Positions 8,482 to 20,000 of a stretch of DNA of 30,987 nucleotides are shown piece after piece; the first letter of the stretch is position 1, and every line of letters starts with the position of its first letter. The notes beneath the pieces are model-generated. The model was not told the DNA's origin. It made no database searches and saw only the letters and a list, made by a program, of their open reading frames with translations. A program made the translations under genes and the position numbers. Source of the stretch: Barthelona sp. PAP020 (taxonomy: Eukaryota; Metamonada: BaSk clade); contig JARQWU010000110.1 in the NCBI GenBank assembly GCA_040182905.1, forward strand, positions 1 through 30,987. The letters are read 5' to 3'.

Positions 8482-9111
8482 TCACCAAAAAAAATTAAAA
8501 AATAAAACAATAGTTGTGATAATAACCCCACAAATAAAGGCCAACATGTCTTGTCTGTATCTTTTTCTTATTGTGTTTACTGTACTTCCGAAAGATGTTA
8601 ACTTATCACTCATATCTAACATCTTTCCATATATTCTATTCATTTGATCCCTTTGAACAACCATACGACCCAAAGAACCTAAAGCAGACTTCTCAAATTC
8701 ATCAATGTCTTTATTTATTCTTTGTAAACGTTGTTGCATTTTTTTTTGTTCAAACTCATTTTTTTTTGATGGACTTATACCATTGAATAATAAGTCTCTC
8801 TCTTTTTTCACATCGTTTCTGCTCTTATGATCATTTTCTAAAACCTCATGATCAAATTTACATTTCATCAATTTTTCTTTTAATTTATCCTTTTTTAACA
8901 ACCAAACTTCATAATCTTCTGAATCACTCGATTTTTCAATAGATTCATTAAATTCGTTGATTTCAGCCATTAGCTGTCTTAAAATTTCATTACAATTCCA
9001 AATTTCTCTCCCAATATCGTCTTTTAAAGCTTTATCACGAAGTTCATCCATCAAGTTGGACATATTTTCAAGTTCATTATAAATTATGTTGTATTGTCGT
9101 TGTAAATTCAT
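8482..9111 (-). CDS. BOS1: ER-Golgi Qb-SNARE, Bos1/membrin-like
   Basis: This 209-aa tail-anchored SNARE is predicted to act in ER-to-Golgi vesicle fusion with Sec22, Bet1 and Sed5-type partners. The N-terminal part (1-110) is helical, consistent with the family's three-helix domain. The SNARE motif spans about 128-182. Taking Q153 as the zero-layer glutamine, the positions downstream (M157, I160, M164, M167, L171, F174, V178, I181) are hydrophobic at heptad spacing. The linker IRKRYRQD is followed by one membrane segment, MLAFICGVIITTIVLFFNFFW, at the extreme C-terminus. The segment SLGRMVVQRDQ followed by LDMSDKL corresponds to the SLRSQR...LDIANML region of membrin. Gos1 is the main alternative Qb-SNARE. 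The gene is convergent with the preceding helical-repeat gene. Confidence 0.78.
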   Translation of the reverse strand: MNLQRQYNIIYNELENMSNLMDELRDKALKDDIGREIWNCNEILRQLMAEINEFNESIEKSSDSEDYEVWLLKKDKLKEKLMKCKFDHEVLENDHKSRNDVKKERDLLFNGISPSKKNEFEQKKMQQRLQRINKDIDEFEKSALGSLGRMVVQRDQMNRIYGKMLDMSDKLTSFGSTVNTIRKRYRQDMLAFICGVIITTIVLFFNFFW

Positions 9112-9462
9112 TCAAATGCTGATTTCTATTTTGATGCAACCCACAAAATTAAAATAAAAACACTGTTGCTGATAAATATTAACAATAAATCATTTTTCTA
9201 CTTCGACCTAATTTCTTTTTCTTGTAAATTATTGATGTAAAATTACTATCTTTTACAAAATCAACCAGTGTTTTCGTTTGGAAAATGGTATACAATGAAA
9301 TATTGCAAATTATCCAAAATTTATAAAGAAGAATTTAATCAAAAAGAAAAAGAAATAAATATTCATGTGTGCAATTTAGACAAATCAGTAAAAAAGTCAA
9401 CAAAAAAAAAAGAGCTCACAGGTTTCAATTTTTAATTTTTTTCTTTATTTACATTATTTACA
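9112..9462. promoter_or_regulatory. Divergent intergenic region, BOS1 / RRM protein
   Basis: This 351-bp AT-rich gap lies between two divergent start codons and presumably holds both promoters. Close to the BOS1 start, 9115-9133 reads AAATGCTGATTTCTATTTT. That resembles, at 17 of 19 positions, the complement of the segment beside the TFIIIC-subunit start near 28325-28343. I see no ORF or RNA gene in it. Confidence 0.4.
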
Positions 9463-10563
9463 ATGGATCAAGATGAATTTGGTGTGGAAGATACTTTCCG
9501 TATTCATGTTTCGAATTTACCTTCAAACATAACTGAGGGAGATTTGGATAAGGTTTTTCAAGAAAGTGGAAAAATTAAAAGTATTCAAATTATCCGCAAT
9601 GGTGGTGAATGTTATGCTTTTATACATTTTTGTACTGAAGAAGCAAGAAGACATGCTTTACAAACTTTTAATTTGACCACTATCAAAGGCAAATTGGTTA
9701 CTGCTAAATCTGGTGATACTAATACCCATTTATATATTGGAAATATCCCTAATAATGTGACAATTACTGAGATTGAAGAATTGGTTCATGAGACTTTGAA
9801 AAACTCTACTTCATTGATTTCTTGCGATTTAAAAGAACATGGATATGGGTTTTTAGAGTTTGGTTCTGCTAGATTAGCCTCTGATAGTTTGGAAAAATTG
9901 CAAAATCTTCGTGTTGGTGACGTTGAATTGGAGATAAAGGAAGCTAAAGAAAAAAATAAGATTAGTCAGAAAATAGTAAATGTATCTACCCCTCATGAGA
10001 GACGTGATGTTTTTGTTGATAATTTACCTATTGATATTACAGAAGCACAAGTAAAATCGATTTTTGGAGAGTTTGGTACTATTTTGAGACTTGAAATGAA
10101 AAGTTCCAAGAAACCACAACCAAGGTCATTTGCTTTTATTGAATTTGAAACTGCTGCTGAAGCTAATGCTGCAAGAGTTGAAATGAGTGATCAACTTGTT
10201 GAAGGAAGACGAGTAAAGACTGGTTTTGTTAAAGACAAGTCGAATCAAGCTCAAAATAGACAAAGAATGCAACAACAACAAAGGAACTACAACCAAAGAA
10301 ATCCACAACAACAAGGAATGTATGGACAAAGTTATCCACCACAACCCCAACAACAAAATTACATGAGGGGACCATCTCAACGTGGTAATAGTCCATATTA
10401 TCAAAATAACGATTACCCATATTCACAAAGCAATTATCCAACACCAGATATGAATTATCAACAACAACGAAATCGTCAACAACCACAATATCGTCAACAA
10501 CAACAATATCGCCAACAGCCACAACATCAACATCATCAACAACACATGCCACCTCCATTTTGA
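9463..10563 (+). CDS. Three-RRM RNA-binding protein with Gln-rich tail
   Basis: The 366-aa protein binds RNA through three RNA-recognition motifs at about residues 12-83, 88-162 and 181-257. RNP2 strands are RIHVSNLP, HLYIGNIP and DVFVDNLP. RNP1 strands are CYAFIHF, GYGFLEF and SFAFIEF, so each domain keeps at least one of the aromatic residues that stack on bases. Residues 258-366 are low-complexity, dominated by Gln, Asn, Tyr, Pro and Arg (repeats of QQQ, YRQQ, HQHHQQ). This is a prion-like tail typical of proteins in RNP granules. The layout resembles hnRNP-M/Gbp2-type mRNP proteins, but I cannot assign an orthologue. It ends in TGA and is convergent with SmG. Confidence 0.85.
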   Translation: MDQDEFGVEDTFRIHVSNLPSNITEGDLDKVFQESGKIKSIQIIRNGGECYAFIHFCTEEARRHALQTFNLTTIKGKLVTAKSGDTNTHLYIGNIPNNVTITEIEELVHETLKNSTSLISCDLKEHGYGFLEFGSARLASDSLEKLQNLRVGDVELEIKEAKEKNKISQKIVNVSTPHERRDVFVDNLPIDITEAQVKSIFGEFGTILRLEMKSSKKPQPRSFAFIEFETAAEANAARVEMSDQLVEGRRVKTGFVKDKSNQAQNRQRMQQQQRNYNQRNPQQQGMYGQSYPPQPQQQNYMRGPSQRGNSPYYQNNDYPYSQSNYPTPDMNYQQQRNRQQPQYRQQQQYRQQPQHQHHQQHMPPPF

Positions 10564-10773
10564 GGTTTTTTGTTTTTTTTTTTTAAATTTTGTTTATAGT
10601 TTTTGTATAAGTAGTGTTTTCAATATAAATACATATTTTTATTGTTTTATACATTAAAATGACTTGACTTGACAACAAAAGAAAAAAATAAATGAGTTAC
10701 ATGCTTTATTTTTATATTAAACATACATAAAAAGACTAAAAATGAAAATGAAAGAAAACAAGAAAGAATCATC

Positions 10774-11001
10774 TCATGATAACACTTCAATAAATGTAAT
10801 GGCGTTACCTCTAATAACAGTGACTCCAATATGTGTTTCATTTGTAGGGTCAGCTTTTGAGGACATAATTGCATCACGAATAGTTAAGTTTGGAAATTCA
10901 TCAAATCCAACCAAAATTCCACAAATATAATTTTCATTATTTAAAGATATTCGAACTGTTTTTTTCAAATATGTTTGAAGTTGAGGTAAAGGTAAAGACA
11001 T
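10774..11001 (-). CDS. SNRPG: Small nuclear ribonucleoprotein G (SmG)
   Basis: SmG is one of seven proteins forming the Sm ring on U1, U2, U4 and U5 snRNAs. I start at the ATG at 10999-11001 (75 aa), because that gives the family's usual length of about 76; an upstream extension has no supporting conservation. Sm1 is VRISLNNENYICGILVGFDE with PNLTI, matching the GFDxFxNLxI of SmG. Sm2 is IGVTVIRGNAITFIEV, matching VVIRGNSI of SmG rather than the VVCRGT of LSm7. The N-terminal helix LPQLQTYLKK also fits. Presence of SmG shows a spliceosome is retained even though the visible genes lack introns. The gene is divergent from the dynein gene. Confidence 0.9.
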   Translation of the reverse strand: MSLPLPQLQTYLKKTVRISLNNENYICGILVGFDEFPNLTIRDAIMSSKADPTNETHIGVTVIRGNAITFIEVLS

Positions 11002-11087
11002 TTGAACACAACAAAAAAAAATGTTGAACTTTGAAGGAAGAATGGAATTCAAAATTCTTAAATCAAAAACATTTTTTTTTATATTCA
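11002..11087. promoter_or_regulatory. Compact divergent promoter, SmG / dynein heavy chain
   Basis: Only 86 bp separate the two start codons. At 11013-11029 the plus strand reads poly-A then atgttgaac, i.e. GTTCAACATTTTTTT on the SmG strand, 12-28 bp before its ATG. On the dynein side, acattttttttt at 11069-11080 ends 7 bp before the ATG. Both transcripts must start inside this interval or within the neighbouring gene. Confidence 0.5.
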
Positions 11088-14000
11088 ATGGCACTTCAAT
11101 GGCTTAAAGCCAAAGTGTGCAAGAACTTAAACATAGATGAAGAAATATTTGACAATTGTATAGATAGAATAGATGATGTTGACATAGCGCTGAAATCATT
11201 TTTTGACAAAGGTTTACTTATCTTTGTTAAATCTGAAATTGGTGATCTAAGGTTCTATTATACTACTGATTTTCCAATGGTTACTGATTCTAGTCATCTT
11301 ATGTATTTTATCAATCGTTCAGAAGAAACAATAACAAATGATTCTTTTACTGATGAAGAAGAACCTCTTATTGAATTTGGACATTTAGCCGGTCCTCCTT
11401 TAATGATGTTAGAAAATTATTTATCCCAATTGTATGGGCCTTCTTTAGAAGCCTTAAAGTTTGACAGTCAAATGAAAGGAGAAATACATGAAGAAGCTGC
11501 TGAATTATTTTCTGCTGTTTGTAGATTCTCTGGACAAGTCCAACAAATCATTTCACAAATTTCCTCAAATAATGTATTGTTTGTACCTGATATTGAGATA
11601 GATAATCCCAATATTGCTTCTCAGAATGAGGATACTGTTGAAATGTTAATCAAAGTGATTGGGGAATGGAAACAAAATATTATCACATTGAATAAACAAC
11701 AAAATGAATTGATTCCCAATGGCAATGGTCCTATTGCTGAGCTTAATTATTGGAGAAATCGTGCTTCCGCTTTTTCTGTTGTTTACGAACAATTGTCTGT
11801 TCCTAAAATTCAAAAAATGATTGCTACCGTTGATAATGCAGGCAAATTAGATATTATGTTCAAACATCACATGGAATCATTGACTATGAATTATCTTGAA
11901 GCTGTTGATAATGTTAAATTTTTAAACACATTGGATCGACATTTTAATCTGTTGAATCAAGGTGAATTAAGTCAATTTTTGGAGACTTTACCTCAATTAT
12001 TGAATGCTTTGAAGATGGTCTGGATTATATCTAGACACTACAATACTGATGAAAAGATGAGGCCTCTATTATGTAGAATTTCATGGCAAATATGTAAACG
12101 TGTGTATGATACTGTACAACCCTTCAAATTGTTCTATTCTTTCAATATAGAAGATCCAGATGCTTCTTTAGATGTTTTGAATGAAGCTATGAATAAATTA
12201 AAGGAGGCTGAACAAGTTTTAAACAAATGGCGCACATCATACGATGATGTTAGGAAAGAGATTGAAAAAACTGGCAGAAATATGCGCTGGGAATTCCATC
12301 AAGTAACAAAGAATCAAACACATTTGAATAGTGAGTTTCAGACATTATTTGACGAACCTCAATATACGGCTAAAAAATGTGACGAACTTGTAAACATTTG
12401 TTCCATTGTATATTCATTCCGTTGTTTGTTGAGTGGAGAATTGAAAGAAGTTACTGGTGCAGTAGAAGAAATTGATATTACTAGAGTTAGAGTGAACAAA
12501 TTATTGACTCCTTTTATTGATTGTAATTTTAACGTATTTGATCGTAAGAACAGTTCATTATTTGCTGATCTAAAAAACGATTTTGATAAAGAAGTGAAAG
12601 TTTTAGAAAGATCCATTAAACTCTTAATTGACCAATCTTTCAGCAAATTAAGGTCAACACAAGGAGCATTTAAATTGTTGCAAAATTTTTTAAAACTTCG
12701 AAGTTTCAGTGATTCTATTACTAAGCAATTAGAAACAAAGAAATTAACTATTTTGGATCAATATTTAACTGAAGTAGCGTTAACTCGGGAATTATTTCAA
12801 CAACATAAGGATAATCCACCTCTATCTCTGAATACTCCACCTGTTGCAGGAACAATTATTTGGGCTAGAAAATTATATCAACGATTAAAGAAACCCATAC
12901 TTTGTTTCAATGAATCGGAAGGATTTGAAAAGTCAGAGAAGGGAAAGATTGTCCGTCAAGCATATTTTGACGCTGCAAAAGAAATGAGAGATTTTGAAAA
13001 TGATTTATTCAACCGATGGAAGACTGAAGCTGAACAGATAGCCTTATTGTCTTTGAAACAGAGTTTGCTAGCTAAAGATGATTTCAGCTATCGAATTAAT
13101 TTTGCTGAAGAACTTCAACAAATAATTGATGAAACCAAACATTTGGATAATCTTGGATTTGCAAAATTAAGTGGATCCTCTTCCAGTGCTTCTTCTTCTT
13201 CTACTGCTACAGATAACGATGGAGAATCTGGATTAATTTTCAAAGTTAGTCTTCAAGAAAGAAAATATCTTGAGATCAAGGAATCTTTGGGTCAATCTAT
13301 TGAGTTTTACAATTCTATGATGGACGAATTGACACCATTGGAAAGGGTTGTTTTCAGTAAGGAAATTGACAGAATACATGTTGTATTTGATAAGGGATGT
13401 GGTGATGGATTAAATTGGTCTTCTTTATGTATACAAGAATACATTGTTGAATTGAGAAAAGAGCTTAGTGAATTTACGGCTACTATACATAGATGTAAAA
13501 AGGTTATTTTTGATGTTGATACGATTGTCAAAGAGATTGGAGAGGTTCAATTATTACAATTTGAGAATTTTGCTAAACATTTCCATATCAAGCATGAAAG
13601 CACTGGCAATTATTTATTTAAGAATGTTGATGTATCCATCTTAGATAAAAGGTTGTTAGACATTCAAGAATTATATGAAATCTGGAATACTAAGATTAAA
13701 GAGCAATCCGTTTTATTGAAAGAGAAGTATTTACAATTGCCTGCATTATTGGTTAAATTGGAAGATCAAATGTTTGGAGTACAAACTGGTAGACATGAAA
13801 ATTTAACACGACTATATGAACATTATGAAGTTTGTTTATTCGAATCCGTTACTCAAATGATATTCAAGACTTTAATAGAATTTCATGATTTAATTTCTCG
13901 CACAAATAAGGAATTTCCTATATTTAAAGCTCAAGCAACATTAGCAGGAAGTGAAGTCATATTGAGTCCCCAATGGGTTGATTTTGAAAAGTACACAAAT

Positions 14001-17000
14001 CTTCTTATTAAAGATATTTTAAATATCACCAGATTATTCATTCGTTGGGAATCAGGAACTTGTTTAGCAGCTAAACCTATTGTTATTATTGATAATTTGG
14101 AAGTTGAACGTGAATTGCAAGTTAGTTTCTACGAAGATATCATCAAGAATGAGGATATTTTGAATGTTTGTACAAAAATTCCCTTATATTTATATAAAAC
14201 AGAAGAAGAGGTTATCAAATTCACAAAGAGATGGCATAAATATGATTATCTATGGAATCGAACCAAACATGGTGTTATTAAGAAATTAAAGACAAAGAAT
14301 TTGACATTGACTCAATTTGATCGTCTATTAAGCAAATATACCACTACTATTGAAGAAGTAATGGATCTACCAACCACTAAACAAGCTGGTATTATTTTGA
14401 TTGTTACTACAAATATCGTTAATTCGATTATCTCATATTCTAAGGATTGGATACATACGTTATGTGAGTATATTCATGAATTATCAAAAGATAAATTGGA
14501 TTCTTTCAATTCTAAATTGATTTATTATGATGAAGAGATATCTCAAGAAGCAGATACAATTGATTCTTTAAAACATATATTGATAGCTATTCAAGAGATA
14601 AAACAATCACATGTTGAATTTCAAGAGCGTCGGGAAATAATCGAGAATCTTTATTTACTTTTAGAGAGTTATTCTTTTGAAGTTGAAGAAAAGGAGAAAA
14701 AGATTGTCTTTGGTTTTAAAAAGCAAGTTGAGGATCTATTTGCAAGTTGTATTTCCATTGAAAGCAATTTAACTGATACCATGAATCATTTTAAAAAGTT
14801 AACGAGTGAGGAAGTCATTAGTTTTGAAGCAATTATCACCGGATTTGCACAACGTTTTAAAAATAGTGGTCCTGGTCATCCTGATATTAATTTAAGTGAA
14901 GGTTTATCCACTTTAAAGAAAATGTCAACTGAAGTTGAACAATTGACTGTAAAGAGAGATGATTTAATTTTGAGTCAAAAGTTATTCGATTTAGACATTG
15001 TTGCTTTTAGAGATTTAGTTAAAATTAACAAAGATATATCTAATTTAACAATAATTTACAGTGTATATGAGGATGTATTTTCTTCAATAGAGACTTGGTC
15101 TCAAATATTATGGCGTAAACTTGATGTTGTTGAAATTCAAACCAGCGTTGAGGATTATTTAAAACGAGTTAAGAAATTGGGAAAAACAGATCCTCAACTA
15201 ACAGATTATCCACCTTTTAAAAAGGTTGAAAAATTGCTAGTTGATTTTGGAAACTCATTACCTTTGATGGAGTACTTGAAGTCTGAATCTTTGAGACCTA
15301 GACACTGGCAACAATTGATGAAATTAACTGGACAGACTTTTGATTCCACGGATCCAAATTTTACATTGGGCCGAGTTTTCGCTATGGAATTACATCGTTT
15401 TGAAGAACACATACTGGAAATTCATTCCACTTCTCAAAGAGAATTGCAAATTGAAAAAGGTTTGGAGGAAGTCATAAAGGTTTGGAGAGACATGGAATTT
15501 GAATTGGGTCAATATAAAAAGAATGGTGAAACTAGAGGTACTGTTCTGAGATCAATCGAACCTATTCAATTACAGTTAGAAGAAAATCTTACAACTCTTC
15601 AATCAATTCAAGCTTCCAGATATGTTTCATATTTCTTGTCCAAAGTACAAGAATGGGAACGGAAATTATCTCTGGTTGATGAAGTGTCCAACATGTGGTT
15701 GGCAGTTCAATTGAAATGGATATATTTGGAAGGTATTTTCTTAGGAACTGAGGATATTCGTAATCAATTACCAGAGGAAACTGATCAATTTGAAACCATT
15801 GATAAGGCTTGGAAACAAGTCATGACCTCATGTGAAAAGGATCCTAACGTTTTAAAAGCTTGTTCTTATCCAAACAGACTTCAATCCCTTCAAGAAATTG
15901 CTAAAGGATTGGACAAATGTCAAAAATCGTTGAGTGAATACCTTGACACAAAGAGAACTGCTTTCCCCAGATTCTATTTCATTTCTGATGATGAATTATT
16001 GTCTATTTTGGGTACAGATGATACTCATAATGTACAACAGCATATGATTAAGTTATATGGGAATGTTAAATCTTTGATTTTTGGAGAAGGAGCCAAGAGA
16101 GATGTTGTTATTGGTATGACATCATCTGAGGGAGAATCTTTCAATTTTGTTGAAGAAATTCTCGCTGAAGGTGTTGTTGAATCATGGATGGATGATGTGG
16201 ATGCTATGATGAAATTAACTTTGCACACTTTGATGAAACAAGGTGTATATGAGTATGGGTCAAGGTCTACTGGTATGAGTTCTCGTAGTGATTGGGTTCT
16301 GGCAGTTTTAGGAATGATCAGTTTGACTGGTAGTCAGATATGGTGGACAAAAGAGGTTGAAATGGCTTTCAAATCAATTCAAAAAGGCAATAAATATGCA
16401 ATGAAGCGGTTGTTGGAAGATCAAGATGCTCAATTGAATGATTTGGTAAGAATCATAAGATCTGATCTTTCCAAGTTGGCACGAAAGAAAATCAATACTC
16501 TTATAGTCATGGATGTCCATGCTAGAGATCTTGTTCAAAGATTTGTCGTTAATTCTGTTGTTTCTGAAGACGATTTTGAATGGGAGAGTCAATTGCGTTT
16601 TTATTGGGATAGAAGGCAAGACGATGTTGTTGTTATGCAATGTAATGGTGTTTTTGAGTATGGTTACGAGTATCAAGGATTGTCTTCCAGATTGGTTATT
16701 ACACCATTAACGGATAGATGTTATATGACAATGACTCAAGCGTTATCCATGAGATTAGGAGGTTCTCCTGCTGGTCCTGCTGGTACTGGTAAAACTGAAA
16801 CCGTTAAAGATTTGGCAAAATCACTTGGTATTCTTTGTATGGTTACCAATTGTGGTGAAGGTTTGGATCATTTTGCAATGTCTCAAAATTTTGCTGGTTT
16901 AGTTGAAACTGGTGCTTGGGGATGTTTTGATGAATTTAATCGTATTGAGCCTGAAGTTTTATCCGTTGTGTCCGAGCAAATTAAGACCATTCAAAGAGCT

Positions 17001-20000
17001 ATGCTTCAAAAAAGAAAGAGTTTCCATTTCGTTGGAAGAGACATCAAGTTGGATTTAAAAGCTGGTATCTTTATCACGATGAATCCTGGTTATGCTGGTC
17101 GTACTGAGTTACCTGATAATTTGAAAGCATTATTTAGACCTTGTACTATGGTTGTGCCTGATTTGCAACAAATTTCTGAAATTATGCTTTATTCTGAAGG
17201 ATTCACCAGTTCAAAAACATTAGCCAGAAAGATGGTTGTGTTATACAGATTGGCACAAGAACAATTGAGTAAACAACACCATTATGATTTTGGTTTAAGA
17301 GCATTGAAGTCAGTCTTGGTAATGGCAGGAGCTCTAAAACGTGGAGAACCTGATATGGATGAAGAGACTGTGTTAATGAGAGCGTTAAGAGATATGAATC
17401 AACCAAAGTTCATTCATGATGATGTGCCATTATTTAAGGGTTTGATTTCTGATCTATTCCCTCGTTTGTCTGCACCACGAGTTAGATATGATGATTTGGC
17501 TGATGCAGTTGAAGCTTCAATGAATGATAAGGGATACATCCTTAAGGATACTCAAATAGATAAAGTAATCCAATTATACGAAACTATGTTGACAAGACAT
17601 GCTTCTATGGTTGTTGGACCTACCTGTGGTGGTAAGAGTGTTGTTATTGAAACATTAGCCAATGCTCAAACACGTTTGGGTGTTGTTACTAAAATTCACA
17701 GAATATCCCCTAAAGCACAAACTGTTTTAGAGTTGTATGGTGTGTTAGATCCAAATACTCGTGATTGGAAGGATGGTTTATTGTCAAATATTTTCCGTCA
17801 AGCTAATAAGCCATTACCTTCTGAAAAAGAAGGACGTGAGCGTAGATACATCTTATTTGATGGTGATGTTGATGCAGTATGGATTGAATCTATGAATTCA
17901 GTTGCAGATGATAACAAAATTTTGACCTTACCCAATTCTGAACGTATTTATTTGGCATCTCATTGTGCATTGTTGTTTGAAGTTGGCGATTTACAATATG
18001 CTTCTCCTGCTACTGTTTCTAGATGTGGTATGGTTTATGTTGATCCTAAGGACTTAAGATATGAGCCATATTTCTTAAAGTGGTTGAATGCCCAAAATGC
18101 TCAGTTAATTGATCAATTTAGACAATTATATGATAAATATGTCGATAAATTGATTGATTGGATGTTTGATGGTGTTATTGGTGATATCATTTCAACCCCT
18201 CCAAGTACCGTTATTGTTACAAATGAGTTGTCAATAATTTCTCAATTATGTTGTCAGTTAGACTGCATTTTAAGTGAATGGAAAGATAATTTAGATCCAG
18301 AAGTAATCGAGTCTATATTTATTTTTGCTTTGGTATGGTCATTTGGTGCTTTATTGGATGAAACTGGTCGTAAGAAGTTTGAACAATTATTACGAAAGAT
18401 TTCTGGTCGTTCTGTTGTTGGAACTACCAGGGATGGAGCTGTTGCTGCGATGGATTTACCTGGAGACGATCAAAATACGATTTTTGAGTTCATGTTCTCT
18501 TTGGAATCATTTTCATGGAGACCTTGGACCGTTTTTGTTGAAGATTATAAGCCTCCCAGACCATTCAAATTTTCAGAAATTCTTGTTCCAACTGTTGATA
18601 CTGTTCGTAGTCAATGGTGGTTAGATGCTAATATTAAGGCAGAAAAACCTGTTTGTTTTATTGGTGGTTCAGGTACAGCTAAAACGGTTACTGTTCAAAA
18701 ATACTTGTCCTCTGCATATGTACCTCAAGATAAGACTCAAGTGCTTCAAATCAATTTCTCAAGCAGAACTACTTCTTTGGATTTGCAAAGAACCTTGGAA
18801 GAAAATGTTGATCCCAGATCTTCCAGTGTTTATGGTCCTCCTCATGGAAAAACTCTTAAAATTTTCCTTGATGATCTAAACATGCCCAAGATTGATATCT
18901 ACGGTACTCAACAACCTATTGCACTGTTGAAATTGTTGTTAGAACATAATGGTATGTATCTCAGAGAAGATCCTCACACGTGGATTACTTTGAAGGACAT
19001 TGATTGGATTGGAGCAATGGCACCTCCTGGAGGTGGTCGAAATGTTGTGGATCCCAGATTCATGTCTCTCTTTAACATCTATCATGTGTTATTCCCTTCA
19101 AATACTTCATTGAAACACATTTATGAATCTATTTTGAACAGCCATTTGGCACCCTTTCAGGAAGATGTTCAACAATTGACACAATTGATATCTTCGGTGA
19201 CTCTTGAATTTTATCAGGCAATTGTGCAACAATTACCAGCTACTCCAGCAAAATTCCATTATATTTTTAACCTTCGTGATATTTCACGAGTTTTTGAAGG
19301 GTTATGCTTGTCTACTGTTGATAAGTTTGGAGAAAGTGAAGGCATTTTAAGATTATGGAGACATGAAATGTTAAGAGTTTTCCACGACCGTTTAGTTGAT
19401 TCTCATGATCGTTCCTTTGTTAAAACGAAGTTAGATTCAATGATTGGCCGTAACTTTATGGATAAGGCTGACAAAGTAACTAAAGCTGATATCATGTGTG
19501 GTTCTTTCATGAATATTGACGATGAAGGACATTTGATGAAGCCTTTGATGTATGAACCCATTGAATCATTTGATTCAATGAGTCAAATTGTTGATAGGTA
19601 CTTAGAAGTATATAATGAAGAACATAAGACCAATCAAATGAATTTAGTTATGTTTGATGACGCTTTGAAACATTTGGCTCGTATTTTGAGAATAATTCAG
19701 ATGCCTAGAGGAAATTCGTTGCTCATTGGAGTTGGTGGTTCAGGAAAACAATCATTAACAAGATTGGCTGCTCACATAGCTGGGTTTGAATTGTTTGAAA
19801 TTACCCTATCAAGAGGTTATGATGAAATTGAGTTCAGGAATGATTTGAAAGTATTGTATCAAAAATTGGGAGTGGAAAACAAGCAAATTGTGTTTTTGTT
19901 TACTGATGGCCATGTTGTTAATGATTCCTTTTTGGAATTAATCAATAACATTTTAACTACTGGTATTGTACCTGCATTATTTACTGAAGAAGAAAAGATG

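Noticed and set aside
8420-8647. Plus-strand 75-codon ORF
   Set aside because: It overlaps the Bos1/membrin gene on the other strand and has no domain or composition support.
10229-10558. Minus-strand Val/Asp-rich ORF of 109 codons
   Set aside because: It is the antisense reading of CAA-rich codons in the RRM protein's Gln tail (TTG and GTTG repeats); composition is an artefact.
18325-18879. Two plus-strand Leu-rich ORFs inside the dynein gene
   Set aside because: They are alternate-frame readings of the AAA2-AAA3 coding region, with no independent support.
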